Positions 35,657 through 43,939 are shown, numbered from the stretch's first letter. The stretch is 64,000 nucleotides of DNA from Solibacillus sp. FSL W7-1436 (GCF_038007305.1 NZ_JBBOWV010000001.1:501501-565500); one strand, 5' to 3'. The notes: a model not told the origin generated them from the sequence alone. Numbers and translations are program-made.

Positions 35657-36457
35657 TTAGTTGTTTGAAATAACATTTTCACCAAAATATTTTTCCGAAA
35701 TTGCTTCGAATGTACCGTCTTCTGTACGTTCTTTAATAATTTCATTTAACTTCTCACGGAACTCATCGTTTTCTTTATTTAAAATTAATGCGATATCAGT
35801 TGAATTGATCGCACCGTCAAGCACTTTCAATTTCGTATCCGGCTGTTCCTGCAAGTATGTCAGGAATGTTACACGGTCATGGATTGTTCCATCTGCGCGG
35901 CCTTGTACAACAAGCTCGATTGAACTCATTAAATCATTTGTTGCGACTACTTCTGCACCAAGCGCTTCTGCATCGCGGGCAAAGTTACTTGTAATTGTTT
36001 GTGAAGATTTTTTGCCGTCCATGTCAGCCGGCTCTTTAATTTCTGTGTTATCTGTATGGACTGCAACTACCGCTTCTGATTTCATATATGGCGTTGAGAA
36101 GTCGTACTTTTCTTTACGCTCATCTGTAATCGATACGTTGTTAATAACGAAATCGTATTTATCTGTATCTAAACCTGCAATTAAAGAATCCCATTTTGTT
36201 TCAACATATTCTGCTTCAACACCAAGGTCTTTTGCGATTTGATCAGCAATTTCATATTCAAAGCCTGTTAACGCTCCTGATTCATCATGGAAGCTGAATG
36301 GAGGGAATGTTCCTTCAAGACCGATTTGAATTTTCCCGTCTGCCTGGATTTCCTCTAATTTATTTTTTGCTTCGCTTGCGTTTTCCTCTGATTTGTCGCC
36401 ACCACATGCTGCTAAAACAAGTGCTGATAATGTAACGATTGATAATAATTTTTTCAT
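35657..36457 (-). CDS. tcyA: Amino-acid (cystine-type) ABC transporter substrate-binding lipoprotein
   Basis: Extracellular binding protein anchored by lipid: signal peptide with lipobox LAAC (Cys17 from the chosen start). Family 3 solute-binding fold with GKIQIGLEGTFPPFSFHDESGALTGFEYEIADQIA and YDFVINNVSITDERKEKYDFSTPY. The ATG at 36457 has GGAGG 8 bp upstream; an ATG 15 bp earlier is in frame but overlaps the ribosome site. First gene of tcyABC-luxS. TGTTATAAT on the minus strand upstream forms an extended -10. Confidence 0.92.
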   Translation of the reverse strand: MKKLLSIVTLSALVLAACGGDKSEENASEAKNKLEEIQADGKIQIGLEGTFPPFSFHDESGALTGFEYEIADQIAKDLGVEAEYVETKWDSLIAGLDTDKYDFVINNVSITDERKEKYDFSTPYMKSEAVVAVHTDNTEIKEPADMDGKKSSQTITSNFARDAEALGAEVVATNDLMSSIELVVQGRADGTIHDRVTFLTYLQEQPDTKLKVLDGAINSTDIALILNKENDEFREKLNEIIKERTEDGTFEAISEKYFGENVISNN

Positions 36458-36503
36458 GCTAAATGCCTCCACTATTAATCCCTAGTTATTTAATACGTTT
36501 TAT

Positions 36504-36512
36504 ATTATAACA
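36504..36512 (-). promoter_or_regulatory. Extended -10 promoter of tcyABC-luxS
   Basis: TGTTATAAT on the minus strand, about 47 bp before the tcyA ATG. A -35 is not clear. I could not confirm a CymR site. Confidence 0.5.
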
Positions 36513-36602
36513 GGGTAATAATAAAAACAATCTTTATTTTCTGAACAATTTTTAAATTTAGAACTATTAGTTAATAATTGCTAGGAATCGTGTTAAATAC
36601 AG

Positions 36603-36638
36603 AAAAAAATTGTCAATTTCCTTAATTGGAAATTGACA
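36603..36638 (-). terminator. Terminator of the glycerate kinase-transporter unit
   Basis: GTCAATTTCC/GGAAATTGAC 10-bp stem followed by seven T on the minus strand. Confidence 0.88.
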
Positions 36639-36644
36639 CTGACT

Positions 36645-38087
36645 TTATAAATGCATGCCTGTCCATTGCCAAATAGTAAAGTAGAACAACATGATGATGA
36701 ATATATATAGGGGCATTAAAATAGCGCTAAGCTTTACGAGGTTCCGCGCATCATAGGAAATATCCCCTTCCTCATAAAACAGCAGCAGTGCTTTTGAGCT
36801 GACTGGCACCGTTACACAATAATTCATCCCGATCAAACTTAAAAACACGACAGTTGACGGGTTGACCCCGATTAATTCACTGAATAAGATCAACCCTGGA
36901 ATGAAGACAATGGCACGAGTCGTATGGGAAGTAATATATAGATGACTTGTCACGGTAATCGTTAGGATCATTAGCACAATCAGCCAGTCCGGTGCACCGA
37001 CAAACAGATGCAGGACGCTGATCATTTCGCTTTCTATCCATTCCACAATCCCTGTATCGACCAATACTTTGCCGAGCGCCGTCGCTGCCGCAACAAACAT
37101 CACAAGATTCCACGAAATGGCATTCATTCCCTGTTTCCAGCTGATAATTCCGAAGTTCGGCATCATGAAAAGAATGGCACCGATTACTGTAATCAGTTCA
37201 ATATCCAATCCGTGAAGGCTTTCTGTCATCCAGCCGATGATTAAAAATAATATGAGCATCATTGTCTTTTTTTCATCTGTTTCAAAAGGTTTAGTTAAAG
37301 GTATCGTTACAGTACTTTCCAATTCATCTGCACCATCCCGTGGCCACAATATCCATTTGATGACGATTAATGAAAGCAATGTTACAACAAGTGCAAACGG
37401 AACTCCCCATATTAACCACTGGATGTAGGAAATCGATTTACCGGCCATACTTTCGAGAAAACCGACGCCGATTAAATGGGAACCTGCTCCGATTAAGGTC
37501 GCCGATGTACTCATTAAAATAATGACCGGTGCGATAATCGCCAAAACGCTTTGTTCTTTGGAAGAGAATTTTTCGCTTATTTGTTTAATGATTGGCATTG
37601 ATAATGCTGCCCGTCCCGATGTTGAAGGGATGAAGAAGGCCGATGCAAACAATACCGAACTTAGCCCGAGCACGACATTCTCTTTTTTATTCGATTTACT
37701 TAAGATGAACATCGTCAGTCGCTCGGCCAGCCCGGATTTTTTAACGGCTTCCCCGATAATAAACGCGCCAATCATAAGCCACACAACTTTTTCGGATAAT
37801 GAGCTGTACAATAAATCAGGCTCTGCTGCATTCATTAAAATTATAAATGCAATAAGTGCCATCGCCACCCAGCCTGCTGAAAATTTCGTTGTCACCCATA
37901 ATGTCATCGCGCATAAGAATGCAAATAGAGCAACTTTTGCACTGTAATCCAAATCTTGTATGAAAATAACCGTAATCAGAATCAGAATGTGTATGGAAAT
38001 AATGATCGCTGTCTTTCTCGGCATCGATTGAATCTTTGTTTTCAGGCGATTTTGCTTTTTTTTATTTCTTTCTACTCTGCTAGGCAT
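36645..38087 (-). CDS. DASS/SLC13-type anion (dicarboxylate or organic acid) symporter
   Basis: 480-residue membrane protein with about 12-14 segments of the divalent anion:sodium symporter family. Typical motifs are PSTSGRAALSMPI (SNT-like site), LIGAGSHLIGVG and, in the second half, FVAAATALGKVLVDTGI and YITSHTTRAIVFIPG. It starts 1 bp after the glycerate kinase stop on the same strand, so the two are one unit. The gene pair suggests uptake of glycerate or a related hydroxy acid; that is inference. An N-terminal basic stretch (RVERNKKKQNRLKTK) precedes TM1. Confidence 0.85.
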   Translation of the reverse strand: MPSRVERNKKKQNRLKTKIQSMPRKTAIIISIHILILITVIFIQDLDYSAKVALFAFLCAMTLWVTTKFSAGWVAMALIAFIILMNAAEPDLLYSSLSEKVVWLMIGAFIIGEAVKKSGLAERLTMFILSKSNKKENVVLGLSSVLFASAFFIPSTSGRAALSMPIIKQISEKFSSKEQSVLAIIAPVIILMSTSATLIGAGSHLIGVGFLESMAGKSISYIQWLIWGVPFALVVTLLSLIVIKWILWPRDGADELESTVTIPLTKPFETDEKKTMMLILFLIIGWMTESLHGLDIELITVIGAILFMMPNFGIISWKQGMNAISWNLVMFVAAATALGKVLVDTGIVEWIESEMISVLHLFVGAPDWLIVLMILTITVTSHLYITSHTTRAIVFIPGLILFSELIGVNPSTVVFLSLIGMNYCVTVPVSSKALLLFYEEGDISYDARNLVKLSAILMPLYIFIIMLFYFTIWQWTGMHL

Positions 38088-38088
38088 G

Positions 38089-39270
38089 TTAAATCGCTCT
38101 TTCTTTTCTATTCTCTTTATTGGCTATTTCCATGCCAATTGAAACTTTCCGTAAAACCGATTCCGTACTTTCCTCAATCCATTTCGGTGCTTTTTTAATC
38201 GCCTTTTCCAAAGATATCGGTTTTTGAATGATGCTGCTGTAGGCATCAATACCGGCATGATAGTTCAGATTTGCGCCTTTGCCGATTGTTCCGGTAATCG
38301 CGATGACCGGGATGTGATTCTTTTTCGCAATGCGTGCCACTTCAGCAGGAATTTTCCCGTTCGGTGTCTGAAAATCAAGACTGCCTTCCGCTGTTAATAC
38401 GATATCCGCCGTCAGAATTTTTTCTTCTATATTGATATATTTCATGATGATATTGAACCGTTGATGCAATGTGGCACCCGCAAATGCAATTAGCCCCGCA
38501 CCTAACCCGCCGGATGCCCCGCTGCCCGGTAATGAACGGACATCCATTTTTGTTGCCTGTTCAATTAGATCCGCATAATGATCAAGCGCTGATGCTAATT
38601 GTTCCACCTGTTTTGGTGTAGCTCCTTTTTGCGGTCCAAATATATGCGCCACCCCTTTTTCGCCGCATAAAATATTGTTCCAGTTACATGCCACATTGAT
38701 TGAAACGTTCTTTACCCTTGGATCTGCATTTTGCATATCAATAGATTCTACTTCCATTAAATCTTCCCCGCCGTTCACATGTACAATCTGCTTGTTTTCG
38801 TCCAAAAACCGAATGCCCAATGCTTGCGCCATTCCCGCACCCCCGTCCGACGTACCCGAATCACCGCAGCCAATCAGAATATTATCAATGCCCATATCAA
38901 TTGCCGCAACAATCAATTCCCCTACACCATAAGTAGTCGTTTTCAACGGATTTCTTTGATGACGCGGAACAAGCTTCAAACCGGCCACCGCCGCCATCTC
39001 AATAACCGCATTCCGTTTCCCGTTTTCTGTGTAAATACCAAAATAGCTTTTAATCTTTTTGCCGACCGGTCCGGTTACTTTTTTATATACGATTTCTCCA
39101 TTCTTTAAACGAACAATCGTCTTCACAAACCCTTCCCCGCCATCAATCATTGGTATTACTTCCAAATCAACGGTCGGGTCAAATCGTCTTACCCCACGTT
39201 CCATTGCTAATGCGACATCCTCTGCGTCCAAACATTCTTTAAACCCTGATGGTACAATTACAATTTTCAT
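38089..39270 (-). CDS. Glycerate kinase, type 1 (GarK/GlxK family)
   Basis: Phosphorylates D-glycerate with ATP, usually to 2-phosphoglycerate in this family. About 393 residues. It begins MKIVIVPSGFKECLDAEDVA and has MIDGGEGFVKT, IGCGDSGTSDGGAGMAQALG and LPGSGASGGLGAGL, all type 1 marks. GGAGGGATG precedes the ATG at 39270; an in-frame ATG at 39285 has no ribosome site. The partner DASS transporter follows after 1 bp, so the pair probably imports and activates glycerate. Confidence 0.93.
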   Translation of the reverse strand: MKIVIVPSGFKECLDAEDVALAMERGVRRFDPTVDLEVIPMIDGGEGFVKTIVRLKNGEIVYKKVTGPVGKKIKSYFGIYTENGKRNAVIEMAAVAGLKLVPRHQRNPLKTTTYGVGELIVAAIDMGIDNILIGCGDSGTSDGGAGMAQALGIRFLDENKQIVHVNGGEDLMEVESIDMQNADPRVKNVSINVACNWNNILCGEKGVAHIFGPQKGATPKQVEQLASALDHYADLIEQATKMDVRSLPGSGASGGLGAGLIAFAGATLHQRFNIIMKYINIEEKILTADIVLTAEGSLDFQTPNGKIPAEVARIAKKNHIPVIAITGTIGKGANLNYHAGIDAYSSIIQKPISLEKAIKKAPKWIEESTESVLRKVSIGMEIANKENRKERAI

Positions 39271-39382
39271 TAGGCATCCCTCCAAAATTTATTAATTGTA
39301 AATGTACCATCCCAAAATTAGAAAATACTGAGAACTCTATTAGATTACGATGATAGAACGAGAAGTGCGATTTATAATGGAA

Positions 39383-39418
39383 AATGGCGCTGTTCCTTCT
39401 TGCAGGAAAGCGCCATTC
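39383..39418 (-). terminator. Terminator of the SDR gene
   Basis: AATGGCGCTGTTCCT/AGGAAAGCGCCATT stem between the SDR stop and the glycerate kinase promoter region. Confidence 0.7.
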
Positions 39419-39424
39419 ATTCTA

Positions 39425-40162
39425 CTATTCTTCGTAAATCATTTTCTTCGTCATTCCGCCATCGATTGTCAGATCCGTCCCGGTAATAAAATCATTTTCC
39501 GGGTTCGCTAAATACAGACAGGCGCGGGCAATATCATCCGGTTTGCCGACACGGTTTGAAAAATGCTGTTTGTGGTCGGAGGGTCTTAGGGCATCGTAAT
39601 CCCCTGTTTCAATCCATCCCGGTGAAATGCTGTTTACTGTTATGTTCAGCTCACTGAATGAGCTTGCCAATGCATGAGTCAAGGCCAGGATTCCGCCTTT
39701 TGATGCGGCATAGCCTTCTGAATTCGGTTCGGACATGACCGCACGCGTTGACGCAAGATTGATGATCGCCCCGCCGCTGTTCATCCGTTTTGCCGCTTCA
39801 CGCGAACATAAAAAGACACTGCGCAAATTCGTATTGATGATGTCATCCCAGTCTTCGAGCGATAATTCCAGCGGTGAAATCCATTTCCCTTTCCCCGCAT
39901 TATTGATCAAAATATGAATTTCTCCAAAACGGGCTGCGGCCATTTCCATCAATTGACGGACGCTCTCTTCACTGCGCACATCGGTCTCTGCAAAAATAGC
40001 GGAGTAGCCTTCCTTTTGGAGTTCGCCTGCCAGCTGGACACCTAAGTCATGTTCGATATCTGCGATGATCACATTGGCACCGGCTTTTGCAAAATGAGTT
40101 GCTACGGAGCGCCCGATTCCTTGCGCTGCCCCTGTTACGATCACGGTTTTGTTTTGGAACAT
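39425..40162 (-). CDS. SDR family oxidoreductase
   Basis: 245-residue NAD(P)-dependent short-chain dehydrogenase. Cofactor motif VTGAAQGIGRSVA, NNAGKG, catalytic STRAVMSEPNSEGYAASKG and the C-terminal ITGTDLTIDGGMTKKM. Asp in position after strand 2 (IIADIEHD) suggests NAD preference. The substrate is unknown. GGAGGAATTC precedes the ATG. It is divergent from the HEAT-repeat gene, with array G filling the gap. Confidence 0.88.
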   Translation of the reverse strand: MFQNKTVIVTGAAQGIGRSVATHFAKAGANVIIADIEHDLGVQLAGELQKEGYSAIFAETDVRSEESVRQLMEMAAARFGEIHILINNAGKGKWISPLELSLEDWDDIINTNLRSVFLCSREAAKRMNSGGAIINLASTRAVMSEPNSEGYAASKGGILALTHALASSFSELNITVNSISPGWIETGDYDALRPSDHKQHFSNRVGKPDDIARACLYLANPENDFITGTDLTIDGGMTKKMIYEE

Positions 40163-40288
40163 TAGTTGAATTCCTCCTTTGTCAATTGCTTAGTAAGAGT
40201 GTAACTGAAATGAGTTGAGATTTCGTGTTTGAGGTTGTGCTTTTTTAGAGTGTGTGCGCGGGATTTTTAGGCTGTGCGGCAGCGGGGC

Positions 40289-40850
40289 GGGATTTTATTA
40301 GAAAATCTAAGTTAGTCGGGCGCTTTTTTGAGGGCAAGCGTTGATCTTCACGTTGGCCGGTTGCCGGGGTAGGATTTTATTAGAAAAGTTCGGGTACTTA
40401 TTAGAAGAATTGCGTCGGATATTAGAATATTGGCGGGGTTAATTAGAAGATTTCGTTTAGTCGGGCTTTTTTTTGGGGTGAAAGCATTGTTTTTCACGTT
40501 GTTCGGCAGCGCGGCGGGATTTTATTAGAAAAGTTCGGGTACTTATTAGAAGAGTTGCGTCGGTTATTAGAACATTGGCTGGGTTTATTAGAAGATCTCG
40601 TTTAGTCGGGCTTTTTTTTGGGGTGAAAGCATTGTTTTTCACATTGTGCGGCAGCGGACCGGGATTTTATTAGAAAAGTTCGGGTACTTATTAGAAGAGT
40701 TGAATGGGATATTAGAACATTTGCGTGTTTTATTTGAATAGTTGGGGCACTTATTAGAAAAAATAGGATTTATATTAGAATATCTCACTTTTATTAGAAC
40801 ATTTTTCGGGATATTAGAATAATGCAACGTTTTATTAGAAAATCTTCCTT
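40289..40850 (+). repeat. TATTAGAA array G with 145-bp higher-order repeats
   Basis: About 18 cores. The text GATTTTATTAGAAAAGTTCG starts at 40373, 40518 and 40663, exactly 145 bp apart twice, and each unit holds four or five cores plus a spacer with GTCGGGCTTTTTTTTGGGGT and GTGAAAGCATTGTTTTTCAC, itself a small hairpin. The right end has the ordered tail (19-bp unit ending CACTTTT, 20-bp unit, ATTAGAATAATGC). It fills the 800-bp gap between divergent SDR and HEAT-repeat genes; nothing else is seen in it. Confidence 0.93.
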
Positions 40851-40901
40851 ACTGCAATCGTATCCGCGCATCCACTAGAACGAGTAATTGCCTCGCTTTC
40901 A

Positions 40902-40910
40902 TGCTATAAT
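40902..40910 (+). promoter_or_regulatory. Extended -10 promoter of the HEAT-repeat gene
   Basis: TGCTATAAT at 40902-40910, 50 bp before the ATG at 40960; no matching -35 at 17 bp, as expected for an extended -10 element. Confidence 0.65.
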
Positions 40911-40959
40911 GGATGGAGCGGATCATTGCTAGTAAGGCAATGACAAAGGAGACAAAATA

Positions 40960-41412
40960 ATGAGTCAACAAAATCAAGAAACAGCACCACAATTACCTGA
41001 AAATTTCAGTGAATTAAAGAAGGCCGTAAATCGTACAGCAGACTGGGAAGCACGTTTAGATGCAGTACAGGAATTAGCGAAAATTAAAGCGGATGAATCG
41101 ATCAAAATTTTGCAATATGTTGCGAAAGCCGATTTAGTAACGAAAGTTCGTGATGCTGCGGCGAAACATTTAAAGAAAATGGGTCAGCAAGTTGAACCGT
41201 CTGAAGCACCTAAAGGCGAATTGTTCAAAGACTTGCGTAAAATTTTCAAACGCATTAAGAAGAGCTTGCCTGCGGACCACACGTATGAAGACTTCAAAGT
41301 GAAATTGGAAAAAATGCGTATCGATATTTACAACACATATGAAGGCGAAAAAGGCGCACAGTTTGATGCTTGGCTTAAGGATATGTGGGAAACTACGACA
41401 ACTCGAAAATAA
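40960..41412 (+). CDS. HEAT-repeat-like helical protein
   Basis: 150-residue soluble protein. Residues about 20-85 form two or three helical HEAT/Armadillo-like repeats (DWEARLDAVQELAKIKADESIKIL, VRDAAAKHLKKMG). The C-terminal half is a basic helical domain (FKDLRKIFKRIKKSLPADHTYEDFKVKLEKMRIDIYNTYEGEKG). No catalytic motif. A role in protein-protein contact is plausible. AAAGGAGAC precedes the ATG. It is monocistronic with its own promoter and terminator. Confidence 0.75.
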   Translation: MSQQNQETAPQLPENFSELKKAVNRTADWEARLDAVQELAKIKADESIKILQYVAKADLVTKVRDAAAKHLKKMGQQVEPSEAPKGELFKDLRKIFKRIKKSLPADHTYEDFKVKLEKMRIDIYNTYEGEKGAQFDAWLKDMWETTTTRK

Positions 41413-41419
41413 CTACAGT

Positions 41420-41450
41420 GAACACGGATTAATTTCCGTGTTCTTTTTTG
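41420..41450 (+). terminator. Terminator of the HEAT-repeat gene
   Basis: GAACACGGA/TCCGTGTTC stem followed by six T. Confidence 0.88.
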
Positions 41451-41454
41451 AATG

Positions 41455-41487
41455 TAAAAATAGCGCTCTCCTAATTGGAAAGCGCCA
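41455..41487 (-). terminator. Terminator of the DUF2512 gene
   Basis: GCGCTCTCC/GGAAAGCGC stem with a minus-strand T run at 41455-41460. Confidence 0.75.
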
Positions 41488-41498
41488 TTACGAAACTG

Positions 41499-41903
41499 TT
41501 AATATTCTCTTTGAGCATCTGTTGCATCGGCTCTGTCAAATACGTGTCTATCAATATATTTGTGGAAGAACCATTCCCCTAAACCTATGACTACAGCTGA
41601 AACAATGGCAGCTGCTACAATATTCTCGCTGTTTTCAGAATAGCTTTGTCCCATAAAGTAAATAACAATTGCTGCTAAAAGAACATCCGATAATGTTGCG
41701 ACGATATTCCGTTTATCCTGCTCTGCGCGGGCACCGGCATTTTGGAAAATCCCTAAATCCCCTACAACATAAGCTAAAAGTGTTAACACTAAACTGATTA
41801 CTAATGTGTCACTAAATGCAAAATCAAAAATCCCTGCAAGAATAATACCTAAAACTGCCGCAATCATCACAAATTTAATAACCAACGCTTTCAAATGATT
41901 CAT
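41499..41903 (-). CDS. DUF2512 family membrane protein (YndM-like)
   Basis: 134 residues with four predicted helices. It starts MNHLKALVIKFVMIAAVLGII and has LVLTLLAYVVGDLGIF, closely like Bacillus YndM (DUF2512). The C-terminal tail is hydrophilic (HKYIDRHVFDRADATDAQREY). The function of the family is unknown; members are often induced under envelope or general stress. GAGGAGGGATTC precedes the ATG. Confidence 0.82.
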   Translation of the reverse strand: MNHLKALVIKFVMIAAVLGIILAGIFDFAFSDTLVISLVLTLLAYVVGDLGIFQNAGARAEQDKRNIVATLSDVLLAAIVIYFMGQSYSENSENIVAAAIVSAVVIGLGEWFFHKYIDRHVFDRADATDAQREY

Positions 41904-42003
41904 TTAGAATCCCTCCTCTAAATTTGTTATACAGCATTAATACCCACCTCTTAGATTTTTACTCATTTTAATAGAAACTATTTTTATCTTCGTAAACGTT
42001 AAA

Positions 42004-42057
42004 ACGAACGATTGGGATTGCTCCTTTACCGGAGAAGCCGAATCGTTCGTTTTTTTG
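42004..42057 (+). terminator. Orphan strong terminator-like hairpin
   Basis: ACGAACGATT pairs with AATCGTTCGT, with an inner CTCC/GGAG stem, then seven T on the plus strand. The only upstream plus-strand gene already has a terminator at 41420, so this hairpin has no obvious gene to end. It could close a short transcript from the region 41910-42000. Confidence 0.6.
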
Positions 42058-42082
42058 TTTCTTTTAAATTTTGTGTTTTATG

Positions 42083-42282
42083 ATATGGTAGAAGCATTAC
42101 GGATATTAGAAGATTTTCCGTTATATTAGAACATGTCCGTTGTTTATTAGAACTTCCGCGGTACTTATTTGAACATCGGGAACACTTATTAGAAGATCGT
42201 ACATATATATTAGAAAACCGCCGTTTTATTAGAACTATTTTAAGTTTATTAGAACATTGAGCGGAGATATTAGAACTTCTCT
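42083..42282 (+). repeat. TATTAGAA 21-bp array H
   Basis: Nine clear cores (from 42103) plus one decayed core at about 42085. Intervals read 20, 21, 21, 21, 21, 19, 20, 21: the 19- and 20-bp units again fall next to each other and carry the CGTTTT/ATTAGAACTATTTT text. It ends about 20 bp before the CC/Se-protein ATG, so it forms that gene's 5' region. Confidence 0.92.
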
Positions 42283-42302
42283 ACGAAAGCGAGGAACCCT
42301 TC

Positions 42303-42578
42303 ATGCAAATCGAACTTGATACAAATACGAAAAAATGGATGCAGTCAAAAGGCAAGCCTGTTTCCGTAAAAACTATATCTGTGAACGCTTGCTGCGCCCC
42401 GCCCGTCCAGGAATTGATGACTCATTTAGGTAAGCCGAAAGACGTGCATAACTATAATGAAATCAAAATCGATAACCTGTCTGTTTACGTTGAGAAGAAC
42501 CTTTCAAATAATGAAAAAATGACATTGAAGCTTACAGGCATCGGCATTTTCAAAATGATTTCAGCTAAATTAAGTTAA
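42303..42578 (+). CDS. CC/Se-motif family small protein
   Basis: 91 residues. The pattern SVNACCAPPVQELM contains the adjacent Cys-Cys that in related proteins is Cys-selenocysteine, so I assign the 'CC/Se motif' family by memory of that motif. It resembles a HesB/IscA-like small fold (LSVYVEKNLS..MTLKLTGIGIFKMI). The function is unknown; a redox or metal role is plausible. GCGAGGAACC precedes the ATG. Its stop overlaps the end of the convergent SDR-like gene by 4 bp. Array H lies directly upstream in place of an ordinary promoter region. Confidence 0.65.
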   Translation: MQIELDTNTKKWMQSKGKPVSVKTISVNACCAPPVQELMTHLGKPKDVHNYNEIKIDNLSVYVEKNLSNNEKMTLKLTGIGIFKMISAKLS

Positions 42579-43195
42579 TACGCGATCCCTACGCGCGCTT
42601 TTATAAAATCACTGCTTTCCAATAAGCTATAGGCAAAGTCCGCTGTATCCGGAACTGAAATTTGGCTGCCGTCTACCGGTAAAAAATCTCGCTCTGCCCG
42701 GTAGTTTCCGAGCCGTTCCCCGTCAGGCAAATATGTAGGGCAGACAATTGTCCAATCAAGTCCCGACTGCAGCAACAACTCGTACACTTTATGGTGTTCT
42801 TCAGCAGCACGGGTTAGTTTCCGCTTGGATTCGCTCGACTGGTAGCGCAGCAGTTCTGGGCTGACGCGACTTTGCAGGATGCCGGCAGTACCGATTGTGA
42901 TGATTCGTTTAATGCCTTCCTTTTTCATCGCATCAATAATTAGCGGCATGCTGTCAGTTAGAGTCGTTCCCCCATCCGTATTCAGTGCACTCATTACCAC
43001 ATCCAAACCATGCATCGCCTGCCCAATATCTTCCTTACTAAGCACATCCCCTTGAACAACCGTTAAATTGTTATGCTGGATTTGGACTTTCTCCGGTGTA
43101 CGAACAAGAACCGTTACATGATGGTCGTCCTGAAGTGCATTTTCAACCAAGTGACTTCCAACCCGGCCAGTTCCGCCTAAAATTAATAAATTCAT
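42575..43195 (-). CDS. NAD(P)-binding (atypical SDR / NmrA-like) protein
   Basis: 206 residues with the Rossmann motif MNLLILGGTGRVGSHLVENAL and the C-terminal LDWTIVCPTYLPDG, typical of the atypical SDR5 group that includes YwnB/YtfG-like proteins. The catalytic YxxxK of classical SDRs is absent, as usual here. Such proteins act as reductases or NADP sensors. The ATG is preceded by GGAAGGTAGGG. It converges on the CC/Se gene with a 4-bp overlap of stops. Confidence 0.82.
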   Translation of the reverse strand: MNLLILGGTGRVGSHLVENALQDDHHVTVLVRTPEKVQIQHNNLTVVQGDVLSKEDIGQAMHGLDVVMSALNTDGGTTLTDSMPLIIDAMKKEGIKRIITIGTAGILQSRVSPELLRYQSSESKRKLTRAAEEHHKVYELLLQSGLDWTIVCPTYLPDGERLGNYRAERDFLPVDGSQISVPDTADFAYSLLESSDFIKARVGIAY

Positions 43196-43227
43196 TTGTA
43201 AACCCTACCTTCCCAAAATAAAATAAA

Positions 43228-43258
43228 CAGTCGGCCCCGGATTCCCGGTCCCAACTGT
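43228..43258 (-). terminator. Terminator of the 43270 gene
   Basis: CAGTCGGCCCCGG pairs with CCGGTCCCAACTG (some mismatch), then TTTATTTTATTTT on the minus strand. Confidence 0.7.
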
Positions 43259-43269
43259 CTGAATAGAAA

Positions 43270-43584
43270 TTATCCTTCAATATAATTCGCTTCCAAGCCG
43301 CGCGCTACTTCCTTCGTTTTATCCATTACAGCAGGGTGTGATACCGCAACATAAAGCTCGTTCTCGTAAAAACGGAACGGTATTTCCAGACCTTCTATAT
43401 GCCACATAAAGAAGTAGCCGTTAATTTTCATATTAACACCGTCTTGTGTGACACTGTAGTAATCTCTATATTCGAAATCCGATTTTGTCGCAAAGAAGTT
43501 TTGGCATTCCTGCAGGCTAAGCGTTGGATTGCCTTCTTCGTCATGACGTGTAATTTTATATCTTGTATTCATTCGTGTATTCAT
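43270..43584 (-). CDS. Small conserved-looking protein of unknown function
   Basis: About 104 residues, acidic, with beta-rich sequence and several aromatic residues (YRDYYSVTQDGVNMKINGYFFMWHIEGLEIPFRFYENELY). No signal or membrane segment. I chose the ATG at 43584 with AAAGGAGAT 8 bp upstream; the longer frame from 43608 would begin inside that ribosome site. Unrecognised family. Confidence 0.65.
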   Translation of the reverse strand: MNTRMNTRYKITRHDEEGNPTLSLQECQNFFATKSDFEYRDYYSVTQDGVNMKINGYFFMWHIEGLEIPFRFYENELYVAVSHPAVMDKTKEVARGLEANYIEG

Positions 43585-43682
43585 TAAAAAATCTCCTTTA
43601 AAAACCATCTATCGTTTCATTATAGTTGGTTGGCATCGTTAAGGCAAAAGACTGGATTTCAAACCGTTCCTAATCTCTCCCT

Positions 43683-43895
43683 TTACCTTGTATCATAATT
43701 TATGTTCACTTTAAGTTCATTTAAGTCCTTATCAATTTTAGAAATTAATATATGTAATTCTTCATTTTCAGAAGGGGTAAAGGTTTCGCCACTGCGTTCC
43801 CTTAAAATCACCGCTTGATTAATGAGTCTTAAACACGTTTTAATCAACGCCAAATCCTTTTCGATTGCCTCTTTGCTTATGTCTATTTCGCCCAT
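43683..43895 (-). CDS. Small helical protein of unknown function
   Basis: 70 residues, soluble, two predicted amphipathic helices (EAIEKDLALIKTCLRLINQAVILRE, SENEELHILISKIDKDLNELKV), like a short coiled-coil hairpin. GGGAGTG precedes the ATG. No family recognised. It lies between the endonuclease terminator and the 43270 gene. Confidence 0.5.
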   Translation of the reverse strand: MGEIDISKEAIEKDLALIKTCLRLINQAVILRERSGETFTPSENEELHILISKIDKDLNELKVNINYDTR

Positions 43896-43939
43896 TTATA
43901 ACACTCCCTTCCATAAATTATATTACAGGAAGCACAAAA

